Below are positions 1 to 13,400 of a stretch of DNA of 64,000 nucleotides, one piece after another. The notes below the pieces were generated by a model. It ran no database searches. It was not told the origin of the DNA and was given only the letters and a program-made list of their open reading frames with translations. The stretch comes from Zea mays (taxonomy: Eukaryota > Streptophyta > Magnoliopsida > Poales > Poaceae), in NCBI RefSeq assembly GCF_902167145.1, contig NC_050100.1, forward strand, positions 216,436,081 through 216,500,080, read 5' to 3'. A program made the translations under genes and the position numbers. Position 1 is the stretch's first letter; every line of letters begins with the position of its first letter.

Positions 1-2594
1 AAGGATAGATCGATCCGCAGGAGCCCGAGGGTCTCGGCGTAGATGATGTTGAGGCTGCTGCCTCCGTCCATGAGGACCTTGGTGAGCCTGACGTTGCCGA
101 TGATGGGGTCGACAACGAGCGGGTATTTCCCCGGGCTCGGCACATGGTCGGGATGGTCGGCCTGGTCGAAGGTGATGGGCTTGTCGGACCAGTCTAGGTA
201 GACTGGCGCCGCCACCTTTACCGAGCAGACCTCTCGACGCTCTTGCTTGCGGTGCCAAGCCGAGGCGTTCGCCACTTGCCCGCCGTAGATCATGAAGCAG
301 TCGCGGACCTCGGGGAACTCTCCCGCCTTGTGATCTTCCTTCTTAGCGTCGTCGAGGGCCTTGCCACCCTCCGCGGGTGGCCCGGCCTTGTGAAAGTGTT
401 GTCGAAGCATGGCACACTCCTCAAGGGTGTGCTTGACGGACCCCTGATGATAAGGGCACGGCTCCTTGAGCATCTTGTCGAAGAGGTTGGCACCTCCCGG
501 AGGTTTCCGAGGGTTCTTGTACTTAGCGACGGTGACAAGGTCCGCGTCGGCGGCGTCGCGTTTCGCTTGCGACTTCTTCTTGCCCTTCTTCTTGGTGCCG
601 CGCTGAGTTGACGCCTCGGGAGCATCTTCCGGTGGGCGGCCCTGGGGCTGCTTGTCCTTCCGGAAGATGGCCTCAACCGCCTCCTGGCCAGAGGCGAACT
701 TGGTGGCAATGTCCATCAGCTCGCTTGCCCTGGTGGGGGTCTTGCGACCCAGCTTGCTCACCAGGTCGCGGCAGGTGGTGCCGGCGAGGAACGCGCCGAT
801 GACATCCGAATCGGTGACGTTGGGCAGCTCGGTGCGCTGCTTCGAGAATCGCCGGATGTAGTCCCAGAGAGACTCTCCCGGCTGCTGGCGGTAGCTTCGG
901 AGATCCCAGGAGTTCCCAGGGCGCACGTACGTGCCCTAGAAATTGCCGGCGAAGGCTTGGACTAGGTCGTCCCAGTTGGAGATCTGCCCCGGAGGCAGGT
1001 GCTCCAGCTAGGCTCGAGCGGTGTCGGAGAGAAACAGGGGGAGGTTGCGGATGATGAGATTATCATCGTCCGTTCCACCCAGTTGGCAGGCCAGCCGATA
1101 GTCCGCAAGCCACAGTTCCGGTCTCGTCTCCCCCGAGTACTTTGTGATAGTAGTCGGGGTTCGGAACTAGGTCGGGAACGGTGCCCGTCGTATGGCGCGG
1201 CTGAAAGCCTGCGGACCGGGTGGTTCGGGCGAAGGACTTGGATCCTCCCCGCTGTCGTAGCGTCCCCCACGCCTGGGGTGGTAGCCTCGACGTACCCTCT
1301 CGTCGAGGTGGGCCCGACGGCTATGATGATGGTGCTCGTTGCCGAGGCGACCCGGGGCTGCAGGCGCTGTGTTGCGCGTGCGCCCGGTATGGACCGAGGC
1401 TTCCCGCATGAATCGGGAAGTCGCGGCGCGATGTTCCGAGGGGTACCCCTGCCTTCGGGAGGCAGAGCTCTTGGCCCGTCGGACCGCGACGTCCTCTAGG
1501 AGATTCTTGAGCTCTCCCTAGATACGCCGCCCCTCGGTGGTTGATGGCTCCGGCATCGCTCGAAGAAGTATTGCCGCTGCAGCCAGGTTCTGGCTGACTC
1601 CACTGGAATCCGGTGGCGGCCTTACCCTGACGTCGTCGGCGATGCGGTGCTGGATGCCCTGGGGGAGATGACGTGCTTGTCCGGCCGGAGGTTGGCCCGC
1701 CCATTCCTGCCCGATGTCCTGGCGGATCGGCACAAGCGTTCCTGCTCCCTCGTCGAGCCTGGCCTGCCTCTCGCGGAGTTGCGCGAGCTGCGGGTCAGGA
1801 ACCCCCGCCGGGACGGGGACCACAGCTAGCTCCCGAAGGATGTCAACGCGAGGCACGGGCCTAGGGGGATCACCGTTCTCCGGCATACCAAGATGGTTGC
1901 CTTCGCTGGGACCCCCTAGATCGACATGGAGACATTCACGACTTGGGCCGCAGTCCTCGTCGTCGAGGCTGCGGCTACCGTCGGAATAGTCGGAAAGGCA
2001 GTAGTCGCATGTGGTCATGAAGTCCCGCATGGCACTGGGGTTACCAAGTCCGGAGAAATCCCAACAGAGGTCGGGCTCGCCATCTTCCTCGGACCCCGAG
2101 GGCCCGTAGGTCGAGTCGACCGTCAGCCGGTCCCAGGGTGACCGCACACGATACCCCAGAGGGTTTGGACTCGCCTCTATGGGAGTGCCCACCGAAGCGG
2201 AGTTGCTTGGCGGGTCGAGGCCGAATCCAAAAGACGCGAGATGGGAATCGGTCGGTACCTTTTGGTCGACGGGCAGTGACGAAGTCACGTTAGGGACTGA
2301 CTGCACCGTCGTCTCAGGTACTAGGCTGACGCCCAGCAAGTCCTTCGCGAGCGTGCTGGCGTCGTCCGTTTGCTTGAGGTTGGCGTGTTGCGGGGAGATG
2401 GCGCTCGTCTTCGTCTCAGACGCGAGGTCGATGCCCGACGCGCTCCCCGTTGGGGCGCCGGCGCCGTCGACTCGCTCGACAGCCAACGAGGTGCCGCCTC
2501 CTGCTTGGCCTAGGTTGCCCCGCCTCCTCCTCCGTCGGCGGGGAGGGGACAGGACAAGCCCAAATGTCGTCCTTCCACCACGTGGGGAAGGCAT
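1..2594 (-). pseudogene. Gypsy C gag and start of protease, with stops
   Basis: The minus strand encodes a gag polyprotein. A 358-codon open stretch runs from an ATG at 2594 to 1518. Conserved gag text appears between about 1050 and 500, including the stretches NWDDLVQAFAGNF, YIRRFSKQRTELPNVTDSD and GAFLAGTTCRDLVSKLGRKT, followed by a basic KKKGKKKSQAKR stretch and a YHQGSVKHTLEEC motif. Near base 50 comes VLMDGGSSLNIIYAETL, the active-site area of the retroviral-type aspartic protease in this family. TAG stops lie in frame at 1008-1010 (where relatives have tryptophan) and 936-938 (where glutamine is expected). Reading also shifts frame between 1500 and 1050, so no full-length protein is made. 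Confidence 0.8.
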
Positions 2595-2792
2595 CGTCGA
2601 TTTCCCCGCCGGCGGGCGGGTTGTCGACCGCCATTATCGCTGTCGCGCGGCGAGGGGAGGAGTATCATGTCGTAGCTGCCGTCGAGGGACATGAACTCAA
2701 GACTCCCAAAACGGAGCACCGTCCCGGGTTCGAGAGGTTGCTGGAGACTGCCCATCTGGAGCTAGACGGGAAGTTGTTCGTCAACACGCAGC

Positions 2793-2814
2793 AGGCCCCT
2801 ACCTGGCGCGCCAA
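2793..2814 (-). other. Primer binding site of gypsy element C
   Basis: Immediately inside the LTR, minus strand, the sequence reads TTGGCGCGCCAGGTAGGGGC. TGGCGC... next to a 5' LTR is the expected place and form of a tRNA primer binding site in plant gypsy elements. I did not identify the tRNA. Confidence 0.6.
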
Positions 2815-2815
2815 C

Positions 2816-4416
2816 TGTCGGTGTTTCGAAACCCGGGGGTCCCTGGACCGACGAGTGAATTGTCGCCGCGTGCCCCAGCCCAGATGGGTCGGCGTGAGGC
2901 GGAACGCGAAGGGGGGAGAGAGCAGCCGGAGGGAGACAGGCGTGGGAGGTGGAACCCGCGGCCTTCGTGTTAGCCCCGCGCCCAGGTCAGGTGCGCTTGC
3001 AGTAGGGGGTTACAAGCGTCCACACGGGAGGGAGCGAGCGGCCTTGCGCGAGCGCCGTCCCGTCCTTCCCCGCGCGGCCAACCCTCTGTATGAGGGCCCT
3101 GGTCCTCCCTTTTATAGGCGTAAGGAGAGGATCCAGGTGTACAATGGGGAGTGTAGCAATGTGCTAACGTGTCTAGCGGGGGAGAGCTAGCGCCCTAAGT
3201 ACATGCCATCGTGGCAGCCGGAGAGGTCTTGGCACCCAGTTCGCGTGGTGTCGTGGCCGTCGGAGGAGCGCTGGAGCCTGGCGGAGGGACAGCTGTCGGG
3301 GCTGTCGAGTCCTTGCTGACGTCCTCTTGCTACCGTAAGGGGGCTGAGAGCCGTCGTCGTCACAGGGCATGTGGGGCGCCATCATTACTCGTATGGTGGA
3401 GCGAGCCAGATGGGACGCCGGTCTTGTTCCCCGTAGCCTGAGTCATCTCGGGGTAGGGTAATGATGGCGCTTCCTGTTGACGTGGTCGGTCCGTGCCCTA
3501 GGTTGGGCGAGGTGGAGGCTCCTCCGAGGTCGAGGTCAAGTCTGTCTTCTGAGGTCGAGGTCGAGTCCGAGCCCCCGGGTCGGACGAGGCGGAGACCGTC
3601 GGCTTAGGCCAGGGTTGAGTCCGAGCCCTGGGGTCGGGCGAAGCGGAGTTCGTCGTCCTTCGGGGCTGAGCCTGAGTCCAAGCCCTGGGGTCGGGCGAGG
3701 CGGAGTTCGTCGTCTTCCGGGGCCGAGCCCGAGTCCGAGCCCTGGGGTCGGGCGGAGCGGAGTTCGCCGTCTTCCGGGGCTGAGCCCGAGTTCGAGCCCT
3801 AGGGTCGGGTGGAGCGGAGTTCGCCGTCTTCCGGGGCTGAGCCCGAGTCCGAGCCCTGGGGTCGGGCAGAGCAGAGTTCGCCGTCTTCCGGGGCTGAGCC
3901 CGAGTCCGAGCCCTGGGGTCGGGCGGAGCGGAGTTTCCTATGGCGCCTGAGACCGGACTTGGCTGCTGTCAGCCTCACTCAGTCGGAGCGGCGCAGGCGG
4001 CGCTGTCCTCTTGTCAGACCGGTCAGTGGAGCGGCGAAGTGACTGCGGTCACTTCGGCTCTGTCGGCTGGAGGGCGTGCGTCAGGATAAAGGTGTCAGGC
4101 CACCTTTGCATTAAATGCCCCTGCGATTTGGTCGGTTGGTGTGGCGATTTGGCCAAGGCTGCTTCTTGGTGAAGACTGGGCCTCGGGCGAGCCGAAGGTG
4201 TGTCCGTTGCTGGAGGGGGGCCTCGGGCGAGACGTAGGTCCTCCGGGGTCGGCTGCCCTTGCCCGAGGCGGGGCTCGAGCGAGGCGTGATCGCGTCCCTT
4301 GAATGGACCGATCCTTGACTTAATCGCACCCATCAGGCCTTTGCAGCTTTGTGATGATGGGGGTTACCAGCTAAGATTTAGGAGCCTTGAGGGTACCCCT
4401 AATTATGGTCCCAACA
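2816..4416 (-). repeat. 5' LTR of gypsy element C
   Basis: About 1.6 kb. The inner boundary (TGTCGG on the plus strand at 2816) sits directly beside the primer binding site. The outer end reads CCCAACA at 4410-4416; I would expect a form closer to CCCCGACA in intact copies, so this end seems slightly mutated and could be off by a few bases. The LTR is GC-rich and contains a 57-bp tandem repeat (3624-3950) and further GGGCCTCGGGCGAG-type repeats near 4170-4270. Confidence 0.75.
3624..3950. repeat. 57-bp tandem repeat inside the gypsy C LTR
   Basis: Six head-to-tail units of 57 bp start with AGCCCTGGGGTCGGGC at 3624, 3681, 3738, 3795, 3852 and 3909. Because 57 is divisible by three, several frames stay open and give repetitive SPSPGVGRSGVRRLPG-like text that is not a gene. 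Units differ by a few substitutions. Confidence 0.9.
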
Positions 4417-4913
4417 ACTCTATTTCTAACTTAAAGAGAATAAATGATGACTTGAATGCTAAGTTAGAAATAGCTAGGAAATCAACATCTTGTGTAGAAC
4501 ACGTTACAATTTGCAATAGGTGTAAAGATTTTGACGTTGATGCTTGTAGTGAACACCTAGTTTCAATTTCCAAATTGAATGATGAACTGGCTAGTCTTAA
4601 TGCCCAACTTAAGACTAGCAAAAGTGAATTCGATAAGCTAAAATTTGCAAGGGATGCCTACACGATTGGTAGACACCCCTTAATTAAGGATGGACTTGGC
4701 TTCAAGAGGGAAGCCAAGAACTTGACATGTCATAAGGCTCCCATCTCCATCAAGGAGAAAGGGAAGTCCCCTATGGCAAATAGTATTCAAAAGAACCATG
4801 TTTTCTTATACCATGATAGGAAATATTCTAGGAATGTTCATCATGATAGAAATTGCAATAATGTTGTTTCACATGCTTATGATTCATATGCTATGACTGC
4901 TTCTAGTTCCCAT
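4417..4913 (+). pseudogene. Copia gag, 5' visible part
   Basis: An open frame (codon phase set by 4299) reads gag from an internal residue: NLKRINDDLNAKLEIA, a CNRCKDFDVDAC motif, then FARDAYTIGRHPLIKDGLGF and ending in MTASSSH at 4913. The N-terminus is cut off by the gypsy C LTR. The frame is interrupted at 4914 by gypsy B and resumes in the same phase at 18597. It encodes part of the particle-forming gag of the Opie/Ji group. Confidence 0.85.
4909..4913. repeat. Target site duplication of gypsy B, left copy (CCCAT)
   Basis: CCCAT directly precedes the left LTR and is repeated at 18592-18596 directly after the right LTR. Five bases is the normal duplication length for gypsy integration. 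Confidence 0.95.
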
Positions 4914-7900
4914 TGTGACGGAACCTCCCAAGTCATTAGGCCCACCTACAGTTGTCCTTGTCCAACAGACATCAGACAACCCTGTAGATGTTCCTCAATC
5001 ACTCGACAAGTTCGGTATCTTTTTCCTTACCTTTCCAGGAACGTTTCACCCGTCTGACAGACAATATGTTCATCGGAGAATGCGGAAATGCGGAAGTGAT
5101 TACATAAACTTACATTTATTGAAAAGTAAGAGTAAGTCGTTTAATACAGACCAGAGTATAAAGCGAGTGCAGAAAAGTATTATTACAATACCTGGGAGAC
5201 AAAAACTCCTCCCATTAAGTTCTTTACATAAAAGTTTTTAAGGAGGACTCGGTCCTCCAGCAGCTTCATTCTTGATTGTCTTCATTTTTCACCACCTTGG
5301 TACAAAAACAACAAAGGTTTGTTGTCTCCTCACCTAAAAACAACGGGGGAATAAACCCTGAGTATGGAATTACTCAGCAAGTCTTACCCGACTAAAGAAA
5401 AGACTCTCAAGGGTATGGTGGTCATATGGGAGTCAAGGTAAGGCCTTTCAATAATCAAAGACTCTGTTTGCAGAATTGCTTACTAAAGTGGATCCTTAAT
5501 ATCCAATTTTATTGTCAGGTTGAGTAAAATTACCTGCAGCTAGAGTTCTTTCTATCCTAGTTCAAACACTTGTCCTGAACTAGCCAATTTCTCGTTAATC
5601 CCTTTATCTTCACTGGAGCGCTACGTGTAAGTCAGTGGCCAAGTCTCCATAACCTCGGAGGTACGGCGATCCGAATGGATTATACTCAGCTGAGGATCTC
5701 CGATCACACGACATATGTAGCACTTAACCCTTGCATATGTCAACCCGCCACCGAGTTTCTTAAGACCAGATCAGGTTCACGCAAACCGAGAGCACAGATA
5801 CACCACCGTCCAGCCTCTTGCCACGGAGGGTACACGCTACTCTCGCCACCGCTCCACGCCCATTTCGTGTTATCTTATTCTGGCCTTAGTCCACCCGAGG
5901 CAAAGCTTGCCCATGACGAGGCATGTGACCAGTTAAAGGGTCCTCGGTCAGCAGGCTTACATCGAGACGGCCCTTAATCGACTCAGACGGAGACACTACA
6001 CTGAGACTCTCTTTCTCGTGCAAGTCACCCGCCCGGTCTCAGCTTAATCATTTAACCCTAAAGGTTGGTACCTGGCAGAGGTACATCTTTTCTGATGTCG
6101 AATCCATCACGGCCGTGATGGATCCACCATCAAGTTTTGTTTTCAAAAACATCCCAACCACTTTTGCCACATCATCTTTTGTAAAAACAAAACATTTTTG
6201 TTTTACTAAAGCAAGGCTAAGCATCAAGAAAATCCTTTATAAACAGGGATTTCAAGGAAGGTAATCAAATCCAAGGAAGGTAATGCAGGAATTGTTTAAG
6301 CAATCAACACCTATCACCTAGTGCATCAAGCAAGTGAGAAAGATTTTAAAACACAAGGGGGGTGGCAAATGCACCGGGGCTTGCCTTTGTTTATGGGTGA
6401 GTCAGGCTCAGATCCACAAATATCGAAGTAGAAACAGTTCTCAGCCTGTGTTTCCAAAGGTGGTGGTACTTGCTCTTCAGTGGCTTCCACTTCTTCCTCG
6501 TGTTCTAATCATAACCATACATATATATAAGAATGAATGCCATGTAATGCTCATGAGGGTGCGAAGATAATACAAATTTATTATCTATGTCTTGAATACA
6601 ACTTTCCTTCACGGTACTCCGAGAACTTAGGGTTTCCGGAGTCGGTAAAGGAGTTCACAGGGCAGGGGGTGTTTTGGGGTTTGGTGATCAAACAAGGTCC
6701 AAATCAACCCAAATTCTACCCAAGGCTTCTAAATAATATGAGGAACTCATATAAAAATTTTGAGCATTTTTGGGATTACCATTTATCTTTTAAAAATCCA
6801 GAACTACTACCTTAAACTATTTTAAATACCTTAAAATTCCTAATTTACCCTAAAAATCATGAAACTATTTTTATTAAATTCTAGGGAAAATAAGAAGGCT
6901 AGGAAAATTGGTCTCATATTTTTAGGATTTTTCTGTAATTTTCTACATGTTTCTAAAGCTGGACAGAAAAAGAAAAAAGAAAATGTGGAACAATATTGGG
7001 CTCATTCTGGCCCGAACCGGCCCAACCACACAGGAAACCAGGGCGCGCCCACGCCCGCGCTGGTGGCTTTACAGAAAGGCCCTCAGGGTTTTAGCTACCT
7101 GGGAACCGGCCCTGTTACTATGCTTATGAGTCACTGACAGTTTGCACAAAGGCCCTTAAACTTCTATTCCTTTGCAGACCAAGGTCCACGACGGCGTTCA
7201 CGCGCAGTCGAGCTCCGACGAGCTCGTAGGCTGGCCGATTGGGCAACGACTAGGGTTCTCGAGCGACGGACATCAAATTGGACCTATCCCGAGCTTTTCC
7301 CCTAACCTAATTTCATCTATGGCTAACTAATGAGCTCTGGCCACGACGACCGCGGGTGGTGCTAAGGGTTGATCGCGTTCCCGGCGATTAAGGGGGACTT
7401 AGTTCAATTGGGTTGGCCGGTGAGCATCACAGGTACACGAGAGCACTCAAACGAGGGAGCAATCGGTATGAACTAACCTGAGCTGAGCTAGCCGCAGCGA
7501 GGTGTGTTTCACGGCGGCGGAGACCGAAATTGGGGGAAGTTGGAAATTGGTGAGCTCGGATGAACGATCACGGGTGGGAGTGGATGCGTTGGCTTCGCAA
7601 TGCCCTAGCGCAACTGCCCGGGTGCTCAATTTATAGAAAGAGCGAGCGGTGGCCGGGAATTTTACGAAGGACGCGCGACAGTCGGAGGTGGAAGAAAGCA
7701 CTGGCGCACGTGAATCCGTGGCTAACGCCGTGGCAACCTCCCCAGCAACGATGGGACGACCCTAGGAAGTCACGGTGATGCGGTGGCGAGGTTGGGACAC
7801 GCGGTGGACAACGGCGAGGGCACGACGACGGTGAGTAGCTTTATCCACGGCGGTGAGCAAGGGGAGGAGTATCGCGGCTGACCGGGGTGGCTTCCAGCTC

Positions 7901-8952
7901 GACGGCGACGACGATCTTTCTACCCCGCAGCGTTATCCGGTTACCAGCGAGCGTTAATCTTAACGGCGGCGGCGCGAATCCTCGCGCAGGGGGGGGTCAC
8001 CGGCGGCGAGCACGCGATGCTGGCATTCTGATCCCCTTTTGGCTACTATACCATCAGAGCCCCTCATTCAGTCGCCTGACAGCCAACCTTTGGTCTGATT
8101 TATCTCTCAAATCTTCATGGCAACTCTTACCAAGTTCTGCAGCAAAGTTGTTCCTGTATAGTAGCTCTACAACTTTGTTGTAGCAATCCTAGGTAGATTC
8201 CCACTGGATCTTAGTCTAAATAGCTCTTAATCTTGGATCAAAGTCACTGTCCATCTGAAGTTCAGTCTATATCAGCCTGACAGTCCAACTTTGGACAAGA
8301 TTATCTTCACATTTCTCACAAGAACATGGCTTGCATTCTTAAGTAAAATTGTTCTCCTATAATTGGGCTACAATTTTGATGTGGTGACCTAGGGCAAAAA
8401 CCCCATAATTTGAAAGTTACAAGGGCTTCAAGTTGAATCAATCACACTGAAATGCAGACTTAACCAAAAAGGGTCAAGTATGGCTCTTTTGCACTTAAGT
8501 CCAAATCTCAAGTTTTGGATTGCAAATTCACATATGAGTGACCCAAATGACTTAAGACACTTATTTAACTTGGTTTTTGCACTTTAGTCCAAAAGTGGAC
8601 TAATTTGCACATATGCCCCTAGGGTTTGAATTTAGGGTTTTCGAGGGTTCCAATTAAGGTTTCTGGCATCCCAGGGGTCTAAGTGTAATTCCACTTAAGT
8701 CTTGGGATAATTTTATGACTATTCCCCCAAAGCCTTTAGGTTTTCTTCATTTAGGTTAAGTTTTTTGCCCCTTTGAGCCTTATTTAGGGTCAGGTTCCTT
8801 ATCCAGGGTCCTATTTGCAAAACACTAAAAACAATACACTTGTTTGAAATTTTTACCTAGTGAATGCACTCTAGGTGTATCAAACATATGCAATGCCAAT
8901 GTTTATGATGCCATGCTCAGGTTTTAGTTACAGTAACACCAGGGGTGTTACA
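4914..8952 (-). repeat. 3' LTR of gypsy B
   Basis: 4039 bp. On the plus strand it runs from TGTGACGGAACC to GGGGTGTTACA; on the element strand it begins TGTAACACCCC and ends in TCACA. It is a near-identical copy of 14563-18591. It abuts the polypurine tract at 8953. No protein-coding capacity is evident despite several short open stretches. Confidence 0.95.
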
Positions 8953-8970
8953 TCCTTCCCCCCATAAAAG
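8953..8970 (-). other. Polypurine tract of gypsy B
   Basis: On the element strand TCTTTTATGGGGGGAAGGA lies directly against the 3' LTR start, where the plus-strand DNA primer is expected. Confidence 0.85.
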
Positions 8971-9104
8971 AATCTCGTCCCGAGATTAAAAGTCCTAGGG
9001 TGAGTAATGGAAAAGGAAATGTGTCACATATTTATTCCCTTATTTCTGACACAAGGCAGGGGGTGGTGTGGGCGTCACTTCTTTATTACAATACTAAATA
9101 TACT

Positions 9105-10432
9105 TTACAAATTACATGAGGCTAGAAAGCCTGGGAAATTCTTATCTAAAAAGTCTTGAGTTTCCCATGTAGCCTCTTCTTCAGAATGTTGGTTCCACTG
9201 TATCTTATAAAACTTGAGAGTTTTTCTCTGGGTAACCCTGTCCTTTTGATCCAGAACTCGAATAGGATGTTCCGAGTACGTTAAGTCTGGTTCTAGGACA
9301 ACATCTGTTACTTCAACGGTTCGATTGGGAACGCAAAGACACTTCTTCAATTGTGACACATGGAACACATTATGTACAGCAGACAATGCTTCGGGAAGCT
9401 GAAGTCGATACGCCACTGGCCCATATCTTTGAAGTATAAGAAATGGACCAATGTACCTGGGTGCAAGCTTTCCTTTTATCCCGAAACGCGATACTCCCTT
9501 CATTGGTGAAACCTTCAAGTAGACATAGTCCCCTTCAAGAAAATACAAGGGCATTCGCCGTTTGTCTGCATAGCTCTTCTGCCGAGCTTGGGCTTTCTTC
9601 AGATTATGAGTAATTTTCTGAACCTTTTCCTCGGCCTCCTTCACTATATCAGGCCTAAAGAAATACCTTTCTCCAGGTTCAGACCAATTTAGCGGAGTTC
9701 GACACCGTCGCCCATATAAAGCTTCAAAAGGTGCCATCTTGATACTTTCTTGATAGCTATTATTATATGAAAACTCCGCCAAAGAGAAACATTCATCCCA
9801 TTTCGGTGAAAAGTCCAGAACACATGCTCGCAACATATCTTTGAGTACTTGATTAATCCTCTCAGTCTGCCCACTGGTTTGTGGATGATATGCCGAACTA
9901 TGGAGCAACTTAGTACCCAAGGATTTGTGAAGTGCTTCCCAAAACTTGGCTACAAATTGAGGTCCACGATCCGACACTATGGTCTTCGGAACACCATGCA
10001 GACTAAGAATACGAGCAATGTACAATCGGGCATAAACAGTAACCGGGGAATCTGTCTTGACCGGCAGAAAGTGAGCAATCTTCGTAAGCCGATCAATTAT
10101 AACCCAGATAGAATCATACCCTCTTGCAGTCCTGGGCAATCCCATGATAAAGTCCATACTTATGTCTTCCCATTTCCATGTTGGGATCGGCAAAGATTGT
10201 AATGGACCAGCAGTTTTCATGTGTATGGCTTTGACACGTCTGCAAGTGTCACACCTAGCCACATAGCGTGCAATTTCAATTTTCATCTTCGTCCACCAGT
10301 AATGCTGCTTGATATCATGATACATCTTAGTGCTTCCCGGATGAATAGAATAGCGACTAAGATGTGCTTCATCTAAAATTTGCTAGCGGAGTTCTTCATT
10401 CTTTGGCACTACTATGCGGTTATTGAACCATA
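9105..10432 (-). pseudogene. Gypsy B pol 3' part: integrase and chromodomain
   Basis: The open stretch 10325-9105 begins MYHDIKQHYWW and encodes the integrase: a CDTCRRVKA zinc-finger end, then WEDISMDFIMGLPR, SDRGPQFVAKFWEAL and AYHPQTSGQTERINQVLED, giving the D,D,E catalytic core. YNNSYQESIKMAPFEALYGR, a KLAPRYIGPFLIL core and YRLQLPEALSAVHNVFHVSQ follow. The C-terminal stretch with HPIRVLDQKD and KIQWNQHSEEEATWE is a chromodomain. Between 10326 and 10432 the same pol frame is readable but contains a TAG at 10383-10385, and it is out of phase with the gag-pol ORF upstream. Confidence 0.88.
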
Positions 10433-13400
10433 TTACACCTTGATCGTCTTCTTTGAAACATTTGGCTGTTCAGCCTTTATCTTCTCCCGTATGTGCTTCA
10501 TACCCACATTATCCTTTTGAGCATCAATTATTCTTTGCAAGATGATAGACTCAAGCTTTAGCTGATTCAGGGTTCCTTGTTGGACCATCCCCAGGTTTAG
10601 CTTTTCCATCTCTTGACATAAAGTGTTGTCAGAGGTCTTCACCATAAGACAGTGGCAGGAAACCTTACGGCTCAGTGCATCTGCCACAACATTGGCTTTG
10701 CCTGGGTGATAATGAAGTTCTAGTTCATAGTCCTTAATAAGCTCAAGCCATCGCCTTTGCCTCATATTCAATTCTGACTGGGTGAAGATAAACTTCAAGC
10801 TTTTATGATCTGTATATATGTGACAGATATTTCCCAGCAGATAGTGACGCCAAATTTTCAGGGCATGAACCACAGCAGCTAGCTCCAGATCATGAGTTGG
10901 GTAATGCTCCTCATGTCGGCGCAACTGCCTTGAAGCATATGCAATTACTCGGCCCTCTTGCATTAATACACAGCCGAGTCCACTGCCTGACGCATCACAA
11001 TATACATCAAAAGGCTTGGTGATGTCCGGTTGAGCCAATACTGGAGCAGTGGTTAATAATGTCTTCAATTGCTCAAAAGCTTCATTACACTTAGAAGACC
11101 AATTGAATTTAATATCATTCTTCAATAAACTTGTGATTGGCTTCACAAGCTTAGAAAAATCTGGTATGAATCTGCGATAATATCCAGCTAGTCCAAGAAA
11201 ACTCCGGACTTGGTGAACAGTGGTTGGGGGTTTCCACTCCAGAATATCCTTGACTTTGCTAGGATCTACCGCAATTCCCTTGGCAGATAACACGAGCCCC
11301 AAAAATTGAATTTCCTCTAGCCAGAACGCGCACTTGCTGAACTTAGCGTATAACTGATGTTCCCTCAAGCGCGTCAATACAATCCGCAAATGTTGAGCAT
11401 GCTCCTCTTCATTTTTGGAATATATCAAGATATCATCAATGAAGACCACCACGAACTTGTCCAACTCGGGCATGAACACCGAGTTCATCAAATAAGTGAA
11501 ATGAGCAGGAGCATTTGTTAGTCCGAAGGACATTACCAAATATTCAAATAAACCATACCGCGTAGTAAACGCGGTCTTCGGTATATCCTCGGGCCGAATA
11601 CAGATTTGGTGATAGCCCGACCTGAGATCAATTTTAGAGAATACCCTCGCTCCAGTTAGTTGATCAAATAAGATGTCGATCCTTGGAAGAGGGTACTTGT
11701 TCTTGATGGTGACCTCATTCAGGGGTCGATAATCCACGCACATTCGTAAGATTTGATCCTTCTTCTTAACAAAAATGGCGGGGCAACCCCATGGAGACGA
11801 GCTTGGCCGGATGAATCCTTTATTCAGTAGATCTTGTAATTGAATCTTCAATTCTGCCAACTCATTAGGGGGCATACGGTACGATCTTCGAGAAATGGGA
11901 GCCGTACCGGGCTTTAGCTTAATTACAAATTCTACATCTCTCTCAGGGGGCAGTCCAGGCAAATCTTCCGGAAATACATCTGGAAACTCATGTACTACCG
12001 GAATATCCTTGATCTCCGGTACAATGGCTTCATATATTCTACCAAAAGCTTTGGCTGGATTGGTTACGGGGATAGACAAAAGAATCTCTTCTTGATTATA
12101 GCTCAACCTGACGGTTCTCAGTTCAGTGTTGAGAATTGCCTTGTGTTGGGTTAACCAATTCATACCCAAAATTACATCTATATCCTGGCCTTTCAGAACA
12201 ATCATGTTAGCAGGAAAGTTCCGTCCGGCCATTGTTACTGGCACATGATAAGCCACTTCTCTAGTAAAAATGTGTCCCCCAGGTGAATGAATTTTAAACC
12301 CTTCTTTTGATTCATGGCATGAAATGTGATGTTGCTCCACAAATTTCTTGCTAATAAATGTATGCGAAGCACCAGAATCAAAAAGAATAATTGCAGGGTG
12401 ACTGACCACGAGAAACGTACCCATCATCACCGGTTCACCTTCCGGTGTAGTGGCCACTTGAGTATAGTATATCCGCCCCGTCTTCTTTGTATCCTTCCCC
12501 ACATTATTTCCCTTGGGTTGAGCTGATTTCCCAGATCCTTGCTGAGCATTTGATTGATTCTGCTTGGGATATGGGCAATCCTTGATGAAATGTCCAGACT
12601 TGCCACAATTAAAACACCCGGTTGAGGAGCTGGGCAAAGCAGGGAATCGAGTGCCCGGGGCACCCGACTGATTTGGGGTAGTGGGGGCATTGTTGGGACG
12701 AATAATGATTGGCTGCTCGAAAGGGAATGAGGGTGGACGAGAAAAAGAGCGATTTTGGCTAGAAGACCGGATCACAAACCGTTGCCTCTTTGCCGGGCCC
12801 TGATTAGACTTCTCACCTCCAAATCCCTTGTTCTTCCCAGAACCTGCATATTTTGCTTCAACAGATAGGGCTGTGCTGACAGCCTTTCCATACGTGAGAT
12901 CTATGCGGGTGGCCATTTTTCTCTGCAATCGATCATTTAGACCCCTCATAAACCAATTCTTCTTCTTTAAATCAGTGTTCACCTGATCGATGGCATACTG
13001 CGACAGGTGATTGAACTTATTGAGATACTGATTAATAGTATCTCCTCCTTGTTTCAGCTTCATGAACTCTTCTTGCTTCATATGCAGAACACCTTCGGGT
13101 ATATAGTGCTCGCGGAAGGCCACTTTAAATTCTTCCCAAGTTACTTGATGATTAGCATGTTGAATAGCCACAAAATTTCCCCACCAAGTACTGGCAGGGC
13201 CACGTAGTTGTTGCGCTACGAATAACGGCTTCTGTGTCTCCGAACAGCGCAGAAGACCAAATTTTTGTTTAATAACCCGTATCCATTCATCAGCTTCCAA
13301 CGGGTCCTCAGCCTTGACAAATAGTGGTGGACAGGTTTCAGAGAAATCCAAATATGTGGTTTCACGGGGGCCTTGCTGATAACCCCTTCCACCCTGCTGC

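Larger units (their letters stand above)
1..4416 (-). mobile_element. Gypsy element C: Ty3/gypsy LTR retrotransposon, 5' part only
   Basis: Read on the minus strand this is a 5' LTR (2816-4416), a primer binding site, gag and the start of the protease; the element continues beyond base 1. The LTR starts (minus strand) TGTTGGGACCATAATTAGGG and ends ACACCGACA, a terminal form familiar from high-copy maize gypsy families. The visible protein has no chromodomain part, so the clade is not provable here; the gag resembles the non-chromoviral Tat-like maize families. The outer LTR end abuts copia gag sequence at 4417, so the element most likely inserted into the copia element, whose 5' half would then lie left of the window. 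In-frame stops show it is dead. Confidence 0.85.

Noticed and set aside
3477..3950. 157-codon repetitive plus-strand ORF
   Set aside because: It is produced by the 57-bp tandem repeat in the gypsy C LTR; the period is a multiple of three and no domain is present.
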